From positions 1 to 64,000 of the forward strand of contig DLFD01000021.1 of NCBI GenBank assembly GCA_002482005.1: a DNA stretch of 64,000 nt, given 5' to 3'. The notes below the pieces were generated by a model. It worked only from the letters and a program-made list of their open reading frames with translations, was not told where the DNA came from and did no database searches. Shown here piece after piece: positions 23,696 through 30,480 of this stretch (position 1 is the first letter of the stretch; each line of letters opens with the position of its first letter). A program made the position numbers and the translations under genes. The stretch comes from Lachnospiraceae bacterium UBA7729. GTDB lineage: Bacteria > Bacillota > Clostridia > Lachnospirales > Lachnospiraceae.

Positions 23696-25306
23696 TTATA
23701 CTCCGCTGTCCCCGTAATTGGAAAGCACACGTGCGGATGGATCGTTGACGTCGCAGCCTTTCCAGCTTTTGTTCGGCATCCAGAAGTCTTTGATCATCTC
23801 TGCCTGTCCCGGGTAATACTGCTCGAAGATCTCGCGATAGAGCAGGCTCTCCTTGGTGAACGGCCTGCAGTAGCTGTACTTTGAGGAAAGGCGTTCAAAC
23901 TCCTCATCCGTGTACTTCTTCTCCGCATATGCCTTGAGGTCATCGACCATGGAATGGCCGACTGCATCGGAGAATGCCGCTTTCTGCCTCCAGAGAATAT
24001 TCTCCGGAAGTATATGGTCCTTCTCGAAGGCGTGCCTCAGCAGATATTTGCCCATGTTGTAGGTGTTCATCTTCATCCTTGGGTTGATGCTCATGACATA
24101 GTGCACGAATTCCAGATCGCCGAACGGAACTCTCGCTTCGATACTGTTGTCTGCGATGCAGCGGTCCGCTCTCAGGACATCGTACATATAGAGTTCATCG
24201 ATCCTCTTCTTGGCCTCCGCCTGGAAAGCCTCGGCTGTAGGAGCGAAGTCGGTGTACTTGTAGCCGAACAGTTCATCTGAGATCTCTCCCGTCATCAGGA
24301 CGCGGACGTCCGTCTGCTCGTGGATGGCTTTGCAGCAGAGATACATACCCATACTGGCACGGATCGTCGTGATGTCCCAGGTCCCCAGGATCCGGATGAC
24401 CTCCGGCAGATGGTCGATGACATCCTGCGCAGTCATGTAGACCTCCGTGTGGTCCGCTTTGATGTAGTCTGCAACCTGTCTCGCGTACTTTAGGTCGATG
24501 GCATCCTTATCCATGCCGATGGCAAATGTGCGTACCTTCTTTCCCAGGATCTTCGAGGAGATCGCACAGACCAGGGAGGAATCGAGACCGCCCGAAAGCA
24601 AAAAGCCCAGCGGGGCATCCGCATCCAGTCTCTTGTCGATTCCCTTGATCAGTTTCTCGCGGATCGTGCGGCATGCTGTCTCGAGGTCGTCATGGTTGTA
24701 ATCTTCGATGGTCGTAAGATCCATATAGCGTGTGAAGATTCCCTCGCCTTCCCTGGCTCCTGCCTTGCCGATGTAGTAGTACCCGGGCGGAAATGGGATG
24801 ACCCGGTCGCATAGTCCCATGAGGTTGCATGCCTCGGACGCGAACATGATGGATCCCGACTTCTTTGAAAAGCCGTAGAACAGCGGCCGGATCCCGATCG
24901 GGTCCCTTGCTGCGATGTAGCGGTCTCTTCTTGCATCGTAGATGACCAGAGCATACTCGGCATCCAGCTTGCGGAACATCCTGGTCCCGTACTGCTCATA
25001 CATCGGCAGAAGGACTTCGCAGTCAGAGACCGAACTGAATCGGTAGCCGAGATTCTTCAGCTGCCCCATAAGGATGCGGAAACCATAGATCTCACCATTG
25101 CAGATGACCATATTGTCATCTCTTGTGAAAGGCTGCATCCCTCTGTCGGACATATCCATGATGGCAAGCCTGTGGTAGCAGAGATAGCCGGAGGGTGTCT
25201 CTACAATGGAACTTTTATCCGGTCCGCGCGGGATCGTACGGTCAAACGCTTCTTTGAAATCATCGACGGAAAGCGCTTTATCTGTCAGGCACATGATCGA
25301 ACACAT
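23696..25306 (-). CDS. asnB: Asparagine synthetase B, glutamine-hydrolysing
   Basis: A 536-residue enzyme that makes asparagine from aspartate, ATP and glutamine. C2 after the initiator Met is the class II amidotransferase nucleophile (MCSIMC), and the glutaminase part has YLCYHRLAIMDMSDRGMQPF and VICNGEIYG. The synthetase part has the pyrophosphatase loop LSGGLDSSLVCAI and the conserved IEARVPFGDLEFV. The length is typical of AsnB. It has its own promoter with a leader hairpin (see below), separate from butyrate kinase upstream. Confidence 0.95.
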   Translation of the reverse strand: MCSIMCLTDKALSVDDFKEAFDRTIPRGPDKSSIVETPSGYLCYHRLAIMDMSDRGMQPFTRDDNMVICNGEIYGFRILMGQLKNLGYRFSSVSDCEVLLPMYEQYGTRMFRKLDAEYALVIYDARRDRYIAARDPIGIRPLFYGFSKKSGSIMFASEACNLMGLCDRVIPFPPGYYYIGKAGAREGEGIFTRYMDLTTIEDYNHDDLETACRTIREKLIKGIDKRLDADAPLGFLLSGGLDSSLVCAISSKILGKKVRTFAIGMDKDAIDLKYARQVADYIKADHTEVYMTAQDVIDHLPEVIRILGTWDITTIRASMGMYLCCKAIHEQTDVRVLMTGEISDELFGYKYTDFAPTAEAFQAEAKKRIDELYMYDVLRADRCIADNSIEARVPFGDLEFVHYVMSINPRMKMNTYNMGKYLLRHAFEKDHILPENILWRQKAAFSDAVGHSMVDDLKAYAEKKYTDEEFERLSSKYSYCRPFTKESLLYREIFEQYYPGQAEMIKDFWMPNKSWKGCDVNDPSARVLSNYGDSGV

Positions 25307-25329
25307 AATCTTCCTCCCCTGAATACGAA

Positions 25330-25370
25330 AAAGGCGCTGACAGATGAACGAACATCTGTCAGCGCCTTCG
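25330..25370 (-). terminator. Terminator hairpin in the asnB leader
   Basis: AAGGCGCTGACAGATG and CATCTGTCAGCGCCTT form a perfect 16-bp stem with a 6-base loop, and five T residues follow on the minus strand. It ends transcripts of butyrate kinase. It also lies between the asnB promoter (25382-25410) and the asnB start (25306), so it must be passed by asnB transcripts too. Confidence 0.85.
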
Positions 25371-25381
25371 CTGTTATGGAA

Positions 25382-25410
25382 ACAATACCACTATCATGCT
25401 TCCATGTCAA
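25382..25410 (-). promoter_or_regulatory. Promoter of asnB
   Basis: Minus-strand TTGACA (25405-25410), 17-bp spacer, TATTGT (25382-25387). The predicted start point near 25375 is only a few bases before the hairpin. Confidence 0.7.
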
Positions 25411-25447
25411 AACATTTCTTTCGATATATCAAACCTTTCCGAAATCT

Positions 25448-26572
25448 TTAAGACTCATCCGGCCGTTTCTGGAAATCGAAACCGGAGAAGACAGGCTTTC
25501 CGGAATAAATCTTCACCTGCTCCTCCCCCGTCAGGATCCTCATGGCTCCTGCAGCCATTGCCTCCTGTTCAAATTCGCCCGGATACTGATAGACCGGGGC
25601 GATCCATCCGCAGCTCTCCTCGATCCTCTGCCCGACTTCCGGAAATCTCAGCAGGCCGCCGGTAAGCAGGATCGCGTCGACATTTCCCCTGAGCGGAGTG
25701 CTCATCATGCCGATCCACTTGATGACCTGGTAGATCATGGCATTCCAGACACGGACGGCAACCTCGTCTCCGCGCTCCACCATCGCATGGACCTTGTCGG
25801 AATTGGAAGTTCCGAACCAGGAAGAAAAACCACCCGCCTGAGAACAGAGGTCCCGGATCTCCTCATCTGACTTTCCGAGAAGTACACGCCTGCCGTCGGT
25901 GACCGCGAGACTGCCCATCCGGGTCGGCGTGAAGGGGCCTTCCCCGCCGCCTGCATCATTGCCGTCGATCATGCGGCCATGATCGTGAGCGGTCACGGAG
26001 ATACCGCCGTCGATATGGGCTACGATGAAATTACAGTCCTCATACCGCTTCCCCATCCGCTTCGCATGGGTCCTTGCGGTTGCCTTCAGGTTCAGGGCAT
26101 GGGAGACAGCCCTGCGGTAGACTCCCTTAAGACCGGTGATCCTGGCATCATCGCAGAGTTCATCCACGATCGGCGGGTCCATCATGATCATGATCCCGCC
26201 GTATTTCTTATGAACCTCATTCGCCATCTGGACCCCGAGCATAGATGCATGATAGAGGCCGCCTTTTGCCGCCCTGGTATCGGCGATCAGCCTGTCATCG
26301 ATCTGGTAGATCCCGCCGGGAACTGAATAGCATCCGCCTCCTCTTCCGACGACTGCATCGATCCCGGTCAGATCGATATGGTCCTCCCTCAGAAAGTCGT
26401 AGATGACCTTCATACGGTAATCAAGCTGATCGTTGATGGTCGGAAATGTCAGAAGGACCTTGGAATCGTGAAAGACGCTGGTCGTATAGATATTCTTATC
26501 GTTCTCGAACAGCGACAGCTTGGTCGAAGTCGAGCCCGGGTTGATGATAAAGATGCGGTATCTGCGCTCCAT
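25448..26572 (-). CDS. buk: Butyrate kinase
   Basis: A 374-residue member of the acetokinase family (ASKHA fold) making ATP from butyryl phosphate in the last step of butyrate fermentation. The N-terminal phosphate loop is INPGSTSTKLSLF. Further family parts are GRGGGCYSVPGGIY, HIDGGISVTAHDHGRMID, ND and GGEGPFTPTRMG, and GGLLRFPEVGQRI. The usual partner ptb (phosphotransbutyrylase) is not adjacent. Instead the upstream neighbour, 4 bp away, is a zinc-ribbon protein. Branched-chain acyl kinases of the same family cannot be excluded. Confidence 0.92.
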   Translation of the reverse strand: MERRYRIFIINPGSTSTKLSLFENDKNIYTTSVFHDSKVLLTFPTINDQLDYRMKVIYDFLREDHIDLTGIDAVVGRGGGCYSVPGGIYQIDDRLIADTRAAKGGLYHASMLGVQMANEVHKKYGGIMIMMDPPIVDELCDDARITGLKGVYRRAVSHALNLKATARTHAKRMGKRYEDCNFIVAHIDGGISVTAHDHGRMIDGNDAGGGEGPFTPTRMGSLAVTDGRRVLLGKSDEEIRDLCSQAGGFSSWFGTSNSDKVHAMVERGDEVAVRVWNAMIYQVIKWIGMMSTPLRGNVDAILLTGGLLRFPEVGQRIEESCGWIAPVYQYPGEFEQEAMAAGAMRILTGEEQVKIYSGKPVFSGFDFQKRPDES

Positions 26573-26576
26573 TGGT

Positions 26577-27416
26577 TCAGTCTCCTGTATTCTCTGTAGT
26601 ATCGGTATCCTCCGGTGCGGACGGTTCCTCCGGTGCGGACGGTTCCTCCGGTGCGGTCGGCTCCTCCGGTTCGGACGGTTCCTCCGGTGCGGACGGTTCC
26701 TCCGGTTTCAGTTCACCGGTCTGAGGAATGATGTCAGGCGCTGCCGACTCTTCTCTTACCGGTGCAGAAGACGCTGCCTCTTCTGCTTTAGGAGTCTCCG
26801 GTATTGTGTCATCCGCCCAGTCATCCTTCTCTTCCTCGGCTGCTCCGTCCTGTACCTCTTCTCCTTTCCGAAGTCCCATCCTCCTGGATGCTCCTTCGAA
26901 AAGCTTCCTTCCTTTGTCCCTGAGACCAGTGAAGCCATTCTTCGTCTTAGCCGCCGCACTTCCGAAGAATTCTCCGGTCCTGTCCGCGGAACTCTTTGCG
27001 ATCTTGCCGACTTCTGAGCCGACTTCCCTGAAATCCTGCGCAACCTTTGATGCGGTTCCGTCTTCCGGCTGCAGTCTCGCCCCGCACTTTGCGCAGAACT
27101 TATCCCCCGGATCCGCCGGTTTGCCGCAGTTCGGGCAGTAGACGATGCCATTCACCTGGTCCAGCTGCCTTGTGAACTTCTCGATATTGGCATAGGCAAC
27201 CTTGACCGCTGCATATTCATCTTCAAGACCACTCTTCGGCGAATCCGGATCTTCCTTATAGACACTCTCGCCGATCACGGCGAAGAGCCTCTCCAGCGAC
27301 CTTTTCTCCGCAGTGATCCTTCCTTTGATCGTAACGCTGTCGCTCATCTTCTGGACGCCGTTCTTCGTGTCACGGCCGATCCTGGCCAGTTTTTTCCCAA
27401 GATTGCCAAGTCCCAT
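26577..27416 (-). CDS. Zinc-ribbon protein with repeat tail
   Basis: A 279-residue protein starting at 27416 behind AAAGAGAGGTG (MGLGNLGKKLARIGRDTKNG). The N-terminal 90 residues are helical and charged. A double CxxC zinc ribbon follows (CPNCGKPADPGDKFCAKCG). The rest is low complexity and acidic, ending in five EEPSAP-type hexapeptide repeats encoded by an 18-bp tandem repeat (26611-26700). No membrane helix is seen. The function is unknown. It is the first gene of a pair with buk. Confidence 0.75.
   Translation of the reverse strand: MGLGNLGKKLARIGRDTKNGVQKMSDSVTIKGRITAEKRSLERLFAVIGESVYKEDPDSPKSGLEDEYAAVKVAYANIEKFTRQLDQVNGIVYCPNCGKPADPGDKFCAKCGARLQPEDGTASKVAQDFREVGSEVGKIAKSSADRTGEFFGSAAAKTKNGFTGLRDKGRKLFEGASRRMGLRKGEEVQDGAAEEEKDDWADDTIPETPKAEEAASSAPVREESAAPDIIPQTGELKPEEPSAPEEPSEPEEPTAPEEPSAPEEPSAPEDTDTTENTGD
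26611..26700. repeat. 18-bp tandem repeat, five copies
   Basis: Units of TCCGGTGCGGACGGTTCC at 26611, 26629, 26647, 26665 and 26683, with a few substitutions, coding for Pro/Glu/Ser/Ala hexapeptides in the zinc-ribbon protein. Confidence 0.92.
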
Positions 27417-27635
27417 AAAGACACCTCTCTTTCCTGTCCCAGACAAAGCCCGGACGGGCTTTCTGATATGTCATCTTTTTTCTGTCCACACTAAATTTTA
27501 CGCCTGCATATTCACATTTGTTTATAATTATTGAAAATGCTATTGTCAAGGCTTGCAGGTTTTAAGAAAAATCGTTATAGTTGTCGATATCAAAGTTTCT
27601 GAGGATAGCGGCATCAGCCGCGGGGAGAATATGGT

Positions 27636-28091
27636 ATGAAGTGGACAGAGAAGTGTATTCTGGATCTGGAACACCACAATCTTTTTGAGGATGACGGACA
27701 CAGAAGACGTTTCTATGATCTTCTTGACTGTTACTTCGATAAACCGTTCTTCAGCAAAGGCCTCTGCAAGTGTATGTATCTTGCTGCGTGGGATACCGAT
27801 CACTTCAGTGTCATGCTTGACACGCTCAATTCCACACTGATCGAGAGAGATTTCCATCTGAACCTCATGAAAGATCAGGGAGAGATGTATCAGGCGGAAG
27901 CCCATGATGACAGAGACCGTGCAAGTGAGGAGATGTGGCGCCTCACGAACTCATTCATAAGCGGTCAGCGCTATGATCCGTCCGCCCTTTCCGACCTTGA
28001 GGTCATCAGTCCTGAATCTGCCTATACCATCAAGCGTGCCCTCATGGCTGCAGAACTGATCGATGAACTTCCTCCCATCAGCCGCCGGTAA
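27636..28091 (+). CDS. Hypothetical protein (151 aa)
   Basis: A 151-residue soluble protein starting at 27636 behind GGGGAGAATATGGT. It is rich in Asp, His, Arg and aromatic residues (HHNLFEDDGHRRRFYDLLDCYF), has cysteines in GLCKCMY, and has no signal peptide or membrane helix. I do not recognise the family. It is divergent from the zinc-ribbon/buk pair and stands alone. The next gene on the strand is 220 bp away and also unknown. Confidence 0.65.
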   Translation: MKWTEKCILDLEHHNLFEDDGHRRRFYDLLDCYFDKPFFSKGLCKCMYLAAWDTDHFSVMLDTLNSTLIERDFHLNLMKDQGEMYQAEAHDDRDRASEEMWRLTNSFISGQRYDPSALSDLEVISPESAYTIKRALMAAELIDELPPISRR

Positions 28092-28314
28092 CGACATTCG
28101 GGAGAGTTTAGTACATATCTACAATCTGCGATCTGAAAAACCGTCATTATTTTTCTGCACTACTCTTGACTACCCCTTTCCTGTCCGAATATATGGGAGT
28201 ATTCTCTAAGATTTCTCAGTCAATTTCTATCATTATTCCAACTATCTTTTATTATTCAGTCTGGTATCATTCTTTCCGGCAATTTTTAGACACTTCTAAA
28301 GGGGGAGGAATACG

Positions 28315-28941
28315 ATGATCACGCAATTACCTGCATGGCGGCAGGTAGTCTTTACCTCACTGAAGTTCGGATGCAAACTTCTGTGGGATGAGTGCTGCCG
28401 CCGCGAATATCTTGACTCAGTTGAAAAGGTCCGTGATATGGAAGGCTATGAGGTCTATGCATTCTCAATATTCAGTGACCGATTCTGTGCGGTGACCGGC
28501 AAGTTCGGAGAGTACCCGGAACAGGAAGCCTGCATGGACCAGATGCGGATCCTGAAACATTTTCTGGAGAACAGTGATCTGCCCTCACAGGACAGAAACC
28601 AGTTTCTGAATGGAGACGGTCCTGCTCTCTTCTGCTGCAGCCTTGTTTCTTCCGAAGATGTTCAGAGCGCTGTGATCTATGTCCATCTGCTGGCTCAGAA
28701 TCTCCACTATATCCGTTACGGCACAGGCTACTGGTGGTCATCTGTTCAGACATACAGGCAGCGTTACCGCTGGGATATCGTCGATACAAGTCTGGTCCTC
28801 GACGAGATCTCTCCGGACCGGGCCCATGCAAGAAGAGTCTTCATCAGAAAGCACGGCCAGGCAAGCCGTGCAGGCAACCCGCTTCCGGAATGCCTGAAGG
28901 ATCTGCGGCAGTACAGCCTATGTGACAAACCAGATAAATGA
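28315..28941 (+). CDS. Hypothetical protein (208 aa)
   Basis: A 208-residue soluble protein with the strong site AAAGGGGGAGGAATACG before 28315. It carries cysteines near the N-terminus (FGCKLLWDECCRREY) and an aromatic patch (YGTGYWWSSVQTYRQRY). It has no signal peptide, no membrane helix and no motif I can name. Its stop codon lies at the very edge of the multi-hairpin element that begins at 28941. Confidence 0.65.
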   Translation: MITQLPAWRQVVFTSLKFGCKLLWDECCRREYLDSVEKVRDMEGYEVYAFSIFSDRFCAVTGKFGEYPEQEACMDQMRILKHFLENSDLPSQDRNQFLNGDGPALFCCSLVSSEDVQSAVIYVHLLAQNLHYIRYGTGYWWSSVQTYRQRYRWDIVDTSLVLDEISPDRAHARRVFIRKHGQASRAGNPLPECLKDLRQYSLCDKPDK

Positions 28942-29161
28942 TGATATGATGACGCAAGTGCCAAAAGTCATTGGCCATGTGCGCTTGCGCACATAAGGCC
29001 ATATGACTTATTGGCACGCCTAACACTGAGCACGTAGGAATTTGCGTATGCAAATTCCGAGAGTGCGAAGTGTTAAGGATTGCGGGAGTTGCGAAGCAAC
29101 GAAGCAATCCGTGCGTCAAAGCGTGTGACAAAAGGGACTTTTGGCACACGCATCATATGAT
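28941..29161. repeat. Multi-hairpin intergenic element, copy 1
   Basis: About 220 bp bounded by near-perfect inverted ends (ATGATATGATGACGCAAGTG then CCAAAAGTC at 28941-28969; GACTTTTGGCACACGCATCA then TATGAT at 29136-29161). Inside are stem-loops at 28958-29015 (with GTGCGC-TT-GCGCAC), 29018-29078 (with GGAATTTGC-GTAT-GCAAATTCC), 29077-29110 (GGATTGC/GCAATCC) and 29121-29150 (GCGTGTG-A-CAAAAG). It ends 32 bp before the lipoprotein start. The core GCGGGAG-TGCGAAGCA-CGAAGC recurs in the element at 34146-34327. Confidence 0.75.
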
Positions 29162-29192
29162 AAGCTATCACAGTGAAAAGGAGGAATTTCGT

Positions 29193-29960
29193 ATGCGCAG
29201 ACTTTCAGAAAGAGTTTTTCTGCTTGCAGCCATGCTTGGCATGACCGGCCTGATCCTGACCGGCTGCACGAGTATCGACTCAGATAATGTGAATACCGCC
29301 GGCACCGCTGCCGTTTCCCAGGATAACACCCAGAATACACAGGAGCAGAATACACAGCAGCCTGCTTCCGGTACGGCTGATCCCGCAGGCGGAGACAGCA
29401 CGTCTGAGAACGCATCCGCTGCGTCTCAGACTTCCGCTCCTCAGACGGATGCCCAGCTTCCGGATGCCGACCAGGATAACATCACCACCTATGATGAGAT
29501 GAGTCAGGCCGGGGATCCGCCGATCCTCTCTGACGATGAGGAAGTAGACCTGGAAGAGGAAAGCGGGGAAGAAGACGATTACGAGATCGGACAGGGAGCC
29601 TACGTTGAAGGAGATGACACGGAGGCTTCAGCCGCGCAGACGGGCCAGGCCGATGCATCCGGTGACCAGGCGGTCGGGGCACAGGAATTCTCCGGCACCT
29701 TCAGCAAAGCGGATGAAAGTGAGTCCGTAGTCCTGAGCATGGATAATGACACCGTTCTGAGCTTCTCTTTCGCAGCATGCGGGATCAGCGGAACGGCAGA
29801 AGCCGACAGGACATCTGCCGTATACCAGGGAGATGATGGCTACACGATCACCTTCGCCGTCTCGGGGGATGTGCTCACCGTAACGGTCGGCGGCGATGAT
29901 TCGGCTTCCTCGCCGATCAACGGCACCTACTACAGGGCTTCCGGTGACGAAACAGAATAA
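29193..29960 (+). CDS. Acidic lipoprotein, unknown function
   Basis: A 255-residue lipoprotein starting at 29193 behind AAAAGGAGGAATTTCGT. The signal peptide MRRLSERVFLLAAMLGM... ends in the lipobox LTGC, where the Cys would be lipidated and anchored to the outer face of the membrane. A long Gln/Thr/Ala/Asp-rich disordered region (about 27-170) with very acidic stretches (DDEEVDLEEESGEEDD) leads to a C-terminal compact domain of about 80 residues (GTFSKADESESVVLSMDNDT ... GTYYRAS). No enzyme motif is seen. Its leader contains the multi-hairpin element. Confidence 0.8.
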   Translation: MRRLSERVFLLAAMLGMTGLILTGCTSIDSDNVNTAGTAAVSQDNTQNTQEQNTQQPASGTADPAGGDSTSENASAASQTSAPQTDAQLPDADQDNITTYDEMSQAGDPPILSDDEEVDLEEESGEEDDYEIGQGAYVEGDDTEASAAQTGQADASGDQAVGAQEFSGTFSKADESESVVLSMDNDTVLSFSFAACGISGTAEADRTSAVYQGDDGYTITFAVSGDVLTVTVGGDDSASSPINGTYYRASGDETE

Positions 29961-29984
29961 GACCCGGACCTGCAGTATGCTCTC

Positions 29985-30024
29985 AGCATACAAAAAGCCT
30001 GCCACTGGCAGCCTTTTTGCATAC
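29985..30024. repeat. Dispersed terminator-like repeat, copy B
   Basis: AGCATACAAAAAGCCTGCC followed by ACTGGCAGCCTTTTTGCATA: GGC(T)GCC-type stem inside AAAAAG/CTTTTT arms, 25 bp after the lipoprotein stop. Confidence 0.75.
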
Positions 30025-30039
30025 TTTGGTATAGAAACC

Positions 30040-30083
30040 CGGCCGGAATCCTGAAGATCTCTTCAGGTTCCGGCCGATTTTTT
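30040..30083 (+). terminator. Strong terminator after the lipoprotein gene
   Basis: CGGCCGGAATCCTGAAGA pairs with TCTTCAGGTTCCGGCCG (one mismatch), followed by ATTTTTT. Confidence 0.9.
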
Positions 30084-30117
30084 GTAAATTAGCGGCTGAT
30101 TTATTATAAATTAGTGC

Positions 30118-30146
30118 TTGACATTCTTTCAAAGTGACGTTATTAT
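30118..30146 (+). promoter_or_regulatory. Promoter of the tRNA-Val/tRNA-Met pair
   Basis: TTGACA (30118-30123), 17-bp spacer, TATTAT (30141-30146), about 43 bp before tRNA-Val. Confidence 0.8.
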
Positions 30147-30189
30147 AGCTAAGTCATCGCGCGAAGCAGTGTGAACGACGAACTGATAT

Positions 30190-30262
30190 GGGATCTTAGC
30201 TCAGCTGGGAGAGCATCTGCCTTACAAGCAGGGGGTCATAGGTTCGAGCCCTATAGGTCCCA
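30190..30262 (+). tRNA. tRNA-Val (anticodon TAC)
   Basis: A 73-nt cloverleaf: acceptor GGGATCT/AGGTCCC, D arm GCTC-AGCTGGGA-GAGC, anticodon arm TCTGC-CTTACAA-GCAGG with TAC at 34-36, and T arm ATAGG-TTCGAGC-CCTAT. CCA is not encoded. Confidence 0.95.
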
Positions 30263-30283
30263 TCATTATCAGTAATTGAATAT

Positions 30284-30357
30284 GGCGGAGTAGCTCAGTT
30301 GGCTAGAGCATGCGGTTCATACCCGCAGTGTCAAGAGTTCGAATCTCCTCTCCGCTA
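30284..30357 (+). tRNA. tRNA-Met (anticodon CAT), elongator type
   Basis: A 74-nt cloverleaf: acceptor GGCGGAG/CTCCGCT, D arm GCTC/GAGC, anticodon arm TGCGG-TTCATAC-CCGCA with CAT at 34-36, and a T arm with one mismatch. The anticodon stem lacks the three G-C pairs of initiators and position 1 pairs normally, so it is an elongator (or Ile2-type if modified). Confidence 0.93.
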
Positions 30358-30366
30358 CTGCATCTT

Positions 30367-30398
30367 CCCGAAAGCCTTTCGCTTTCGGGATTTTTTTA
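30367..30398 (+). terminator. Terminator of the tRNA pair
   Basis: CCCGAAAGC and GCTTTCGGG pair around CTTTC, followed by ATTTTTTT. Confidence 0.9.
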
Positions 30399-30423
30399 CA
30401 CAGGACACACTGGCGCTGCAAGC

Positions 30424-30480
30424 GCAGAAAGGCTTCCCGGAGGCTCTTCGTACCTCCGGGAAGCCTTTCTGCACGTTTTT
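30424..30480 (+). terminator. 20-bp perfect hairpin with T-run
   Basis: GCAGAAAGGCTTCCCGGAGG (30424-30443) and its exact complement (30453-30472) form a 20-bp stem with a 9-base loop, then ACGTTTTTT. It reads as a plus-strand terminator although the tRNA operon already ended, and it lies 8 bp beyond the stop of the convergent CapA-like gene. Confidence 0.8.

Noticed and set aside
23451..23717. Plus-strand frame between lon and asnB
   Set aside because: It spans the asnB terminator and end and lacks initiation signals.
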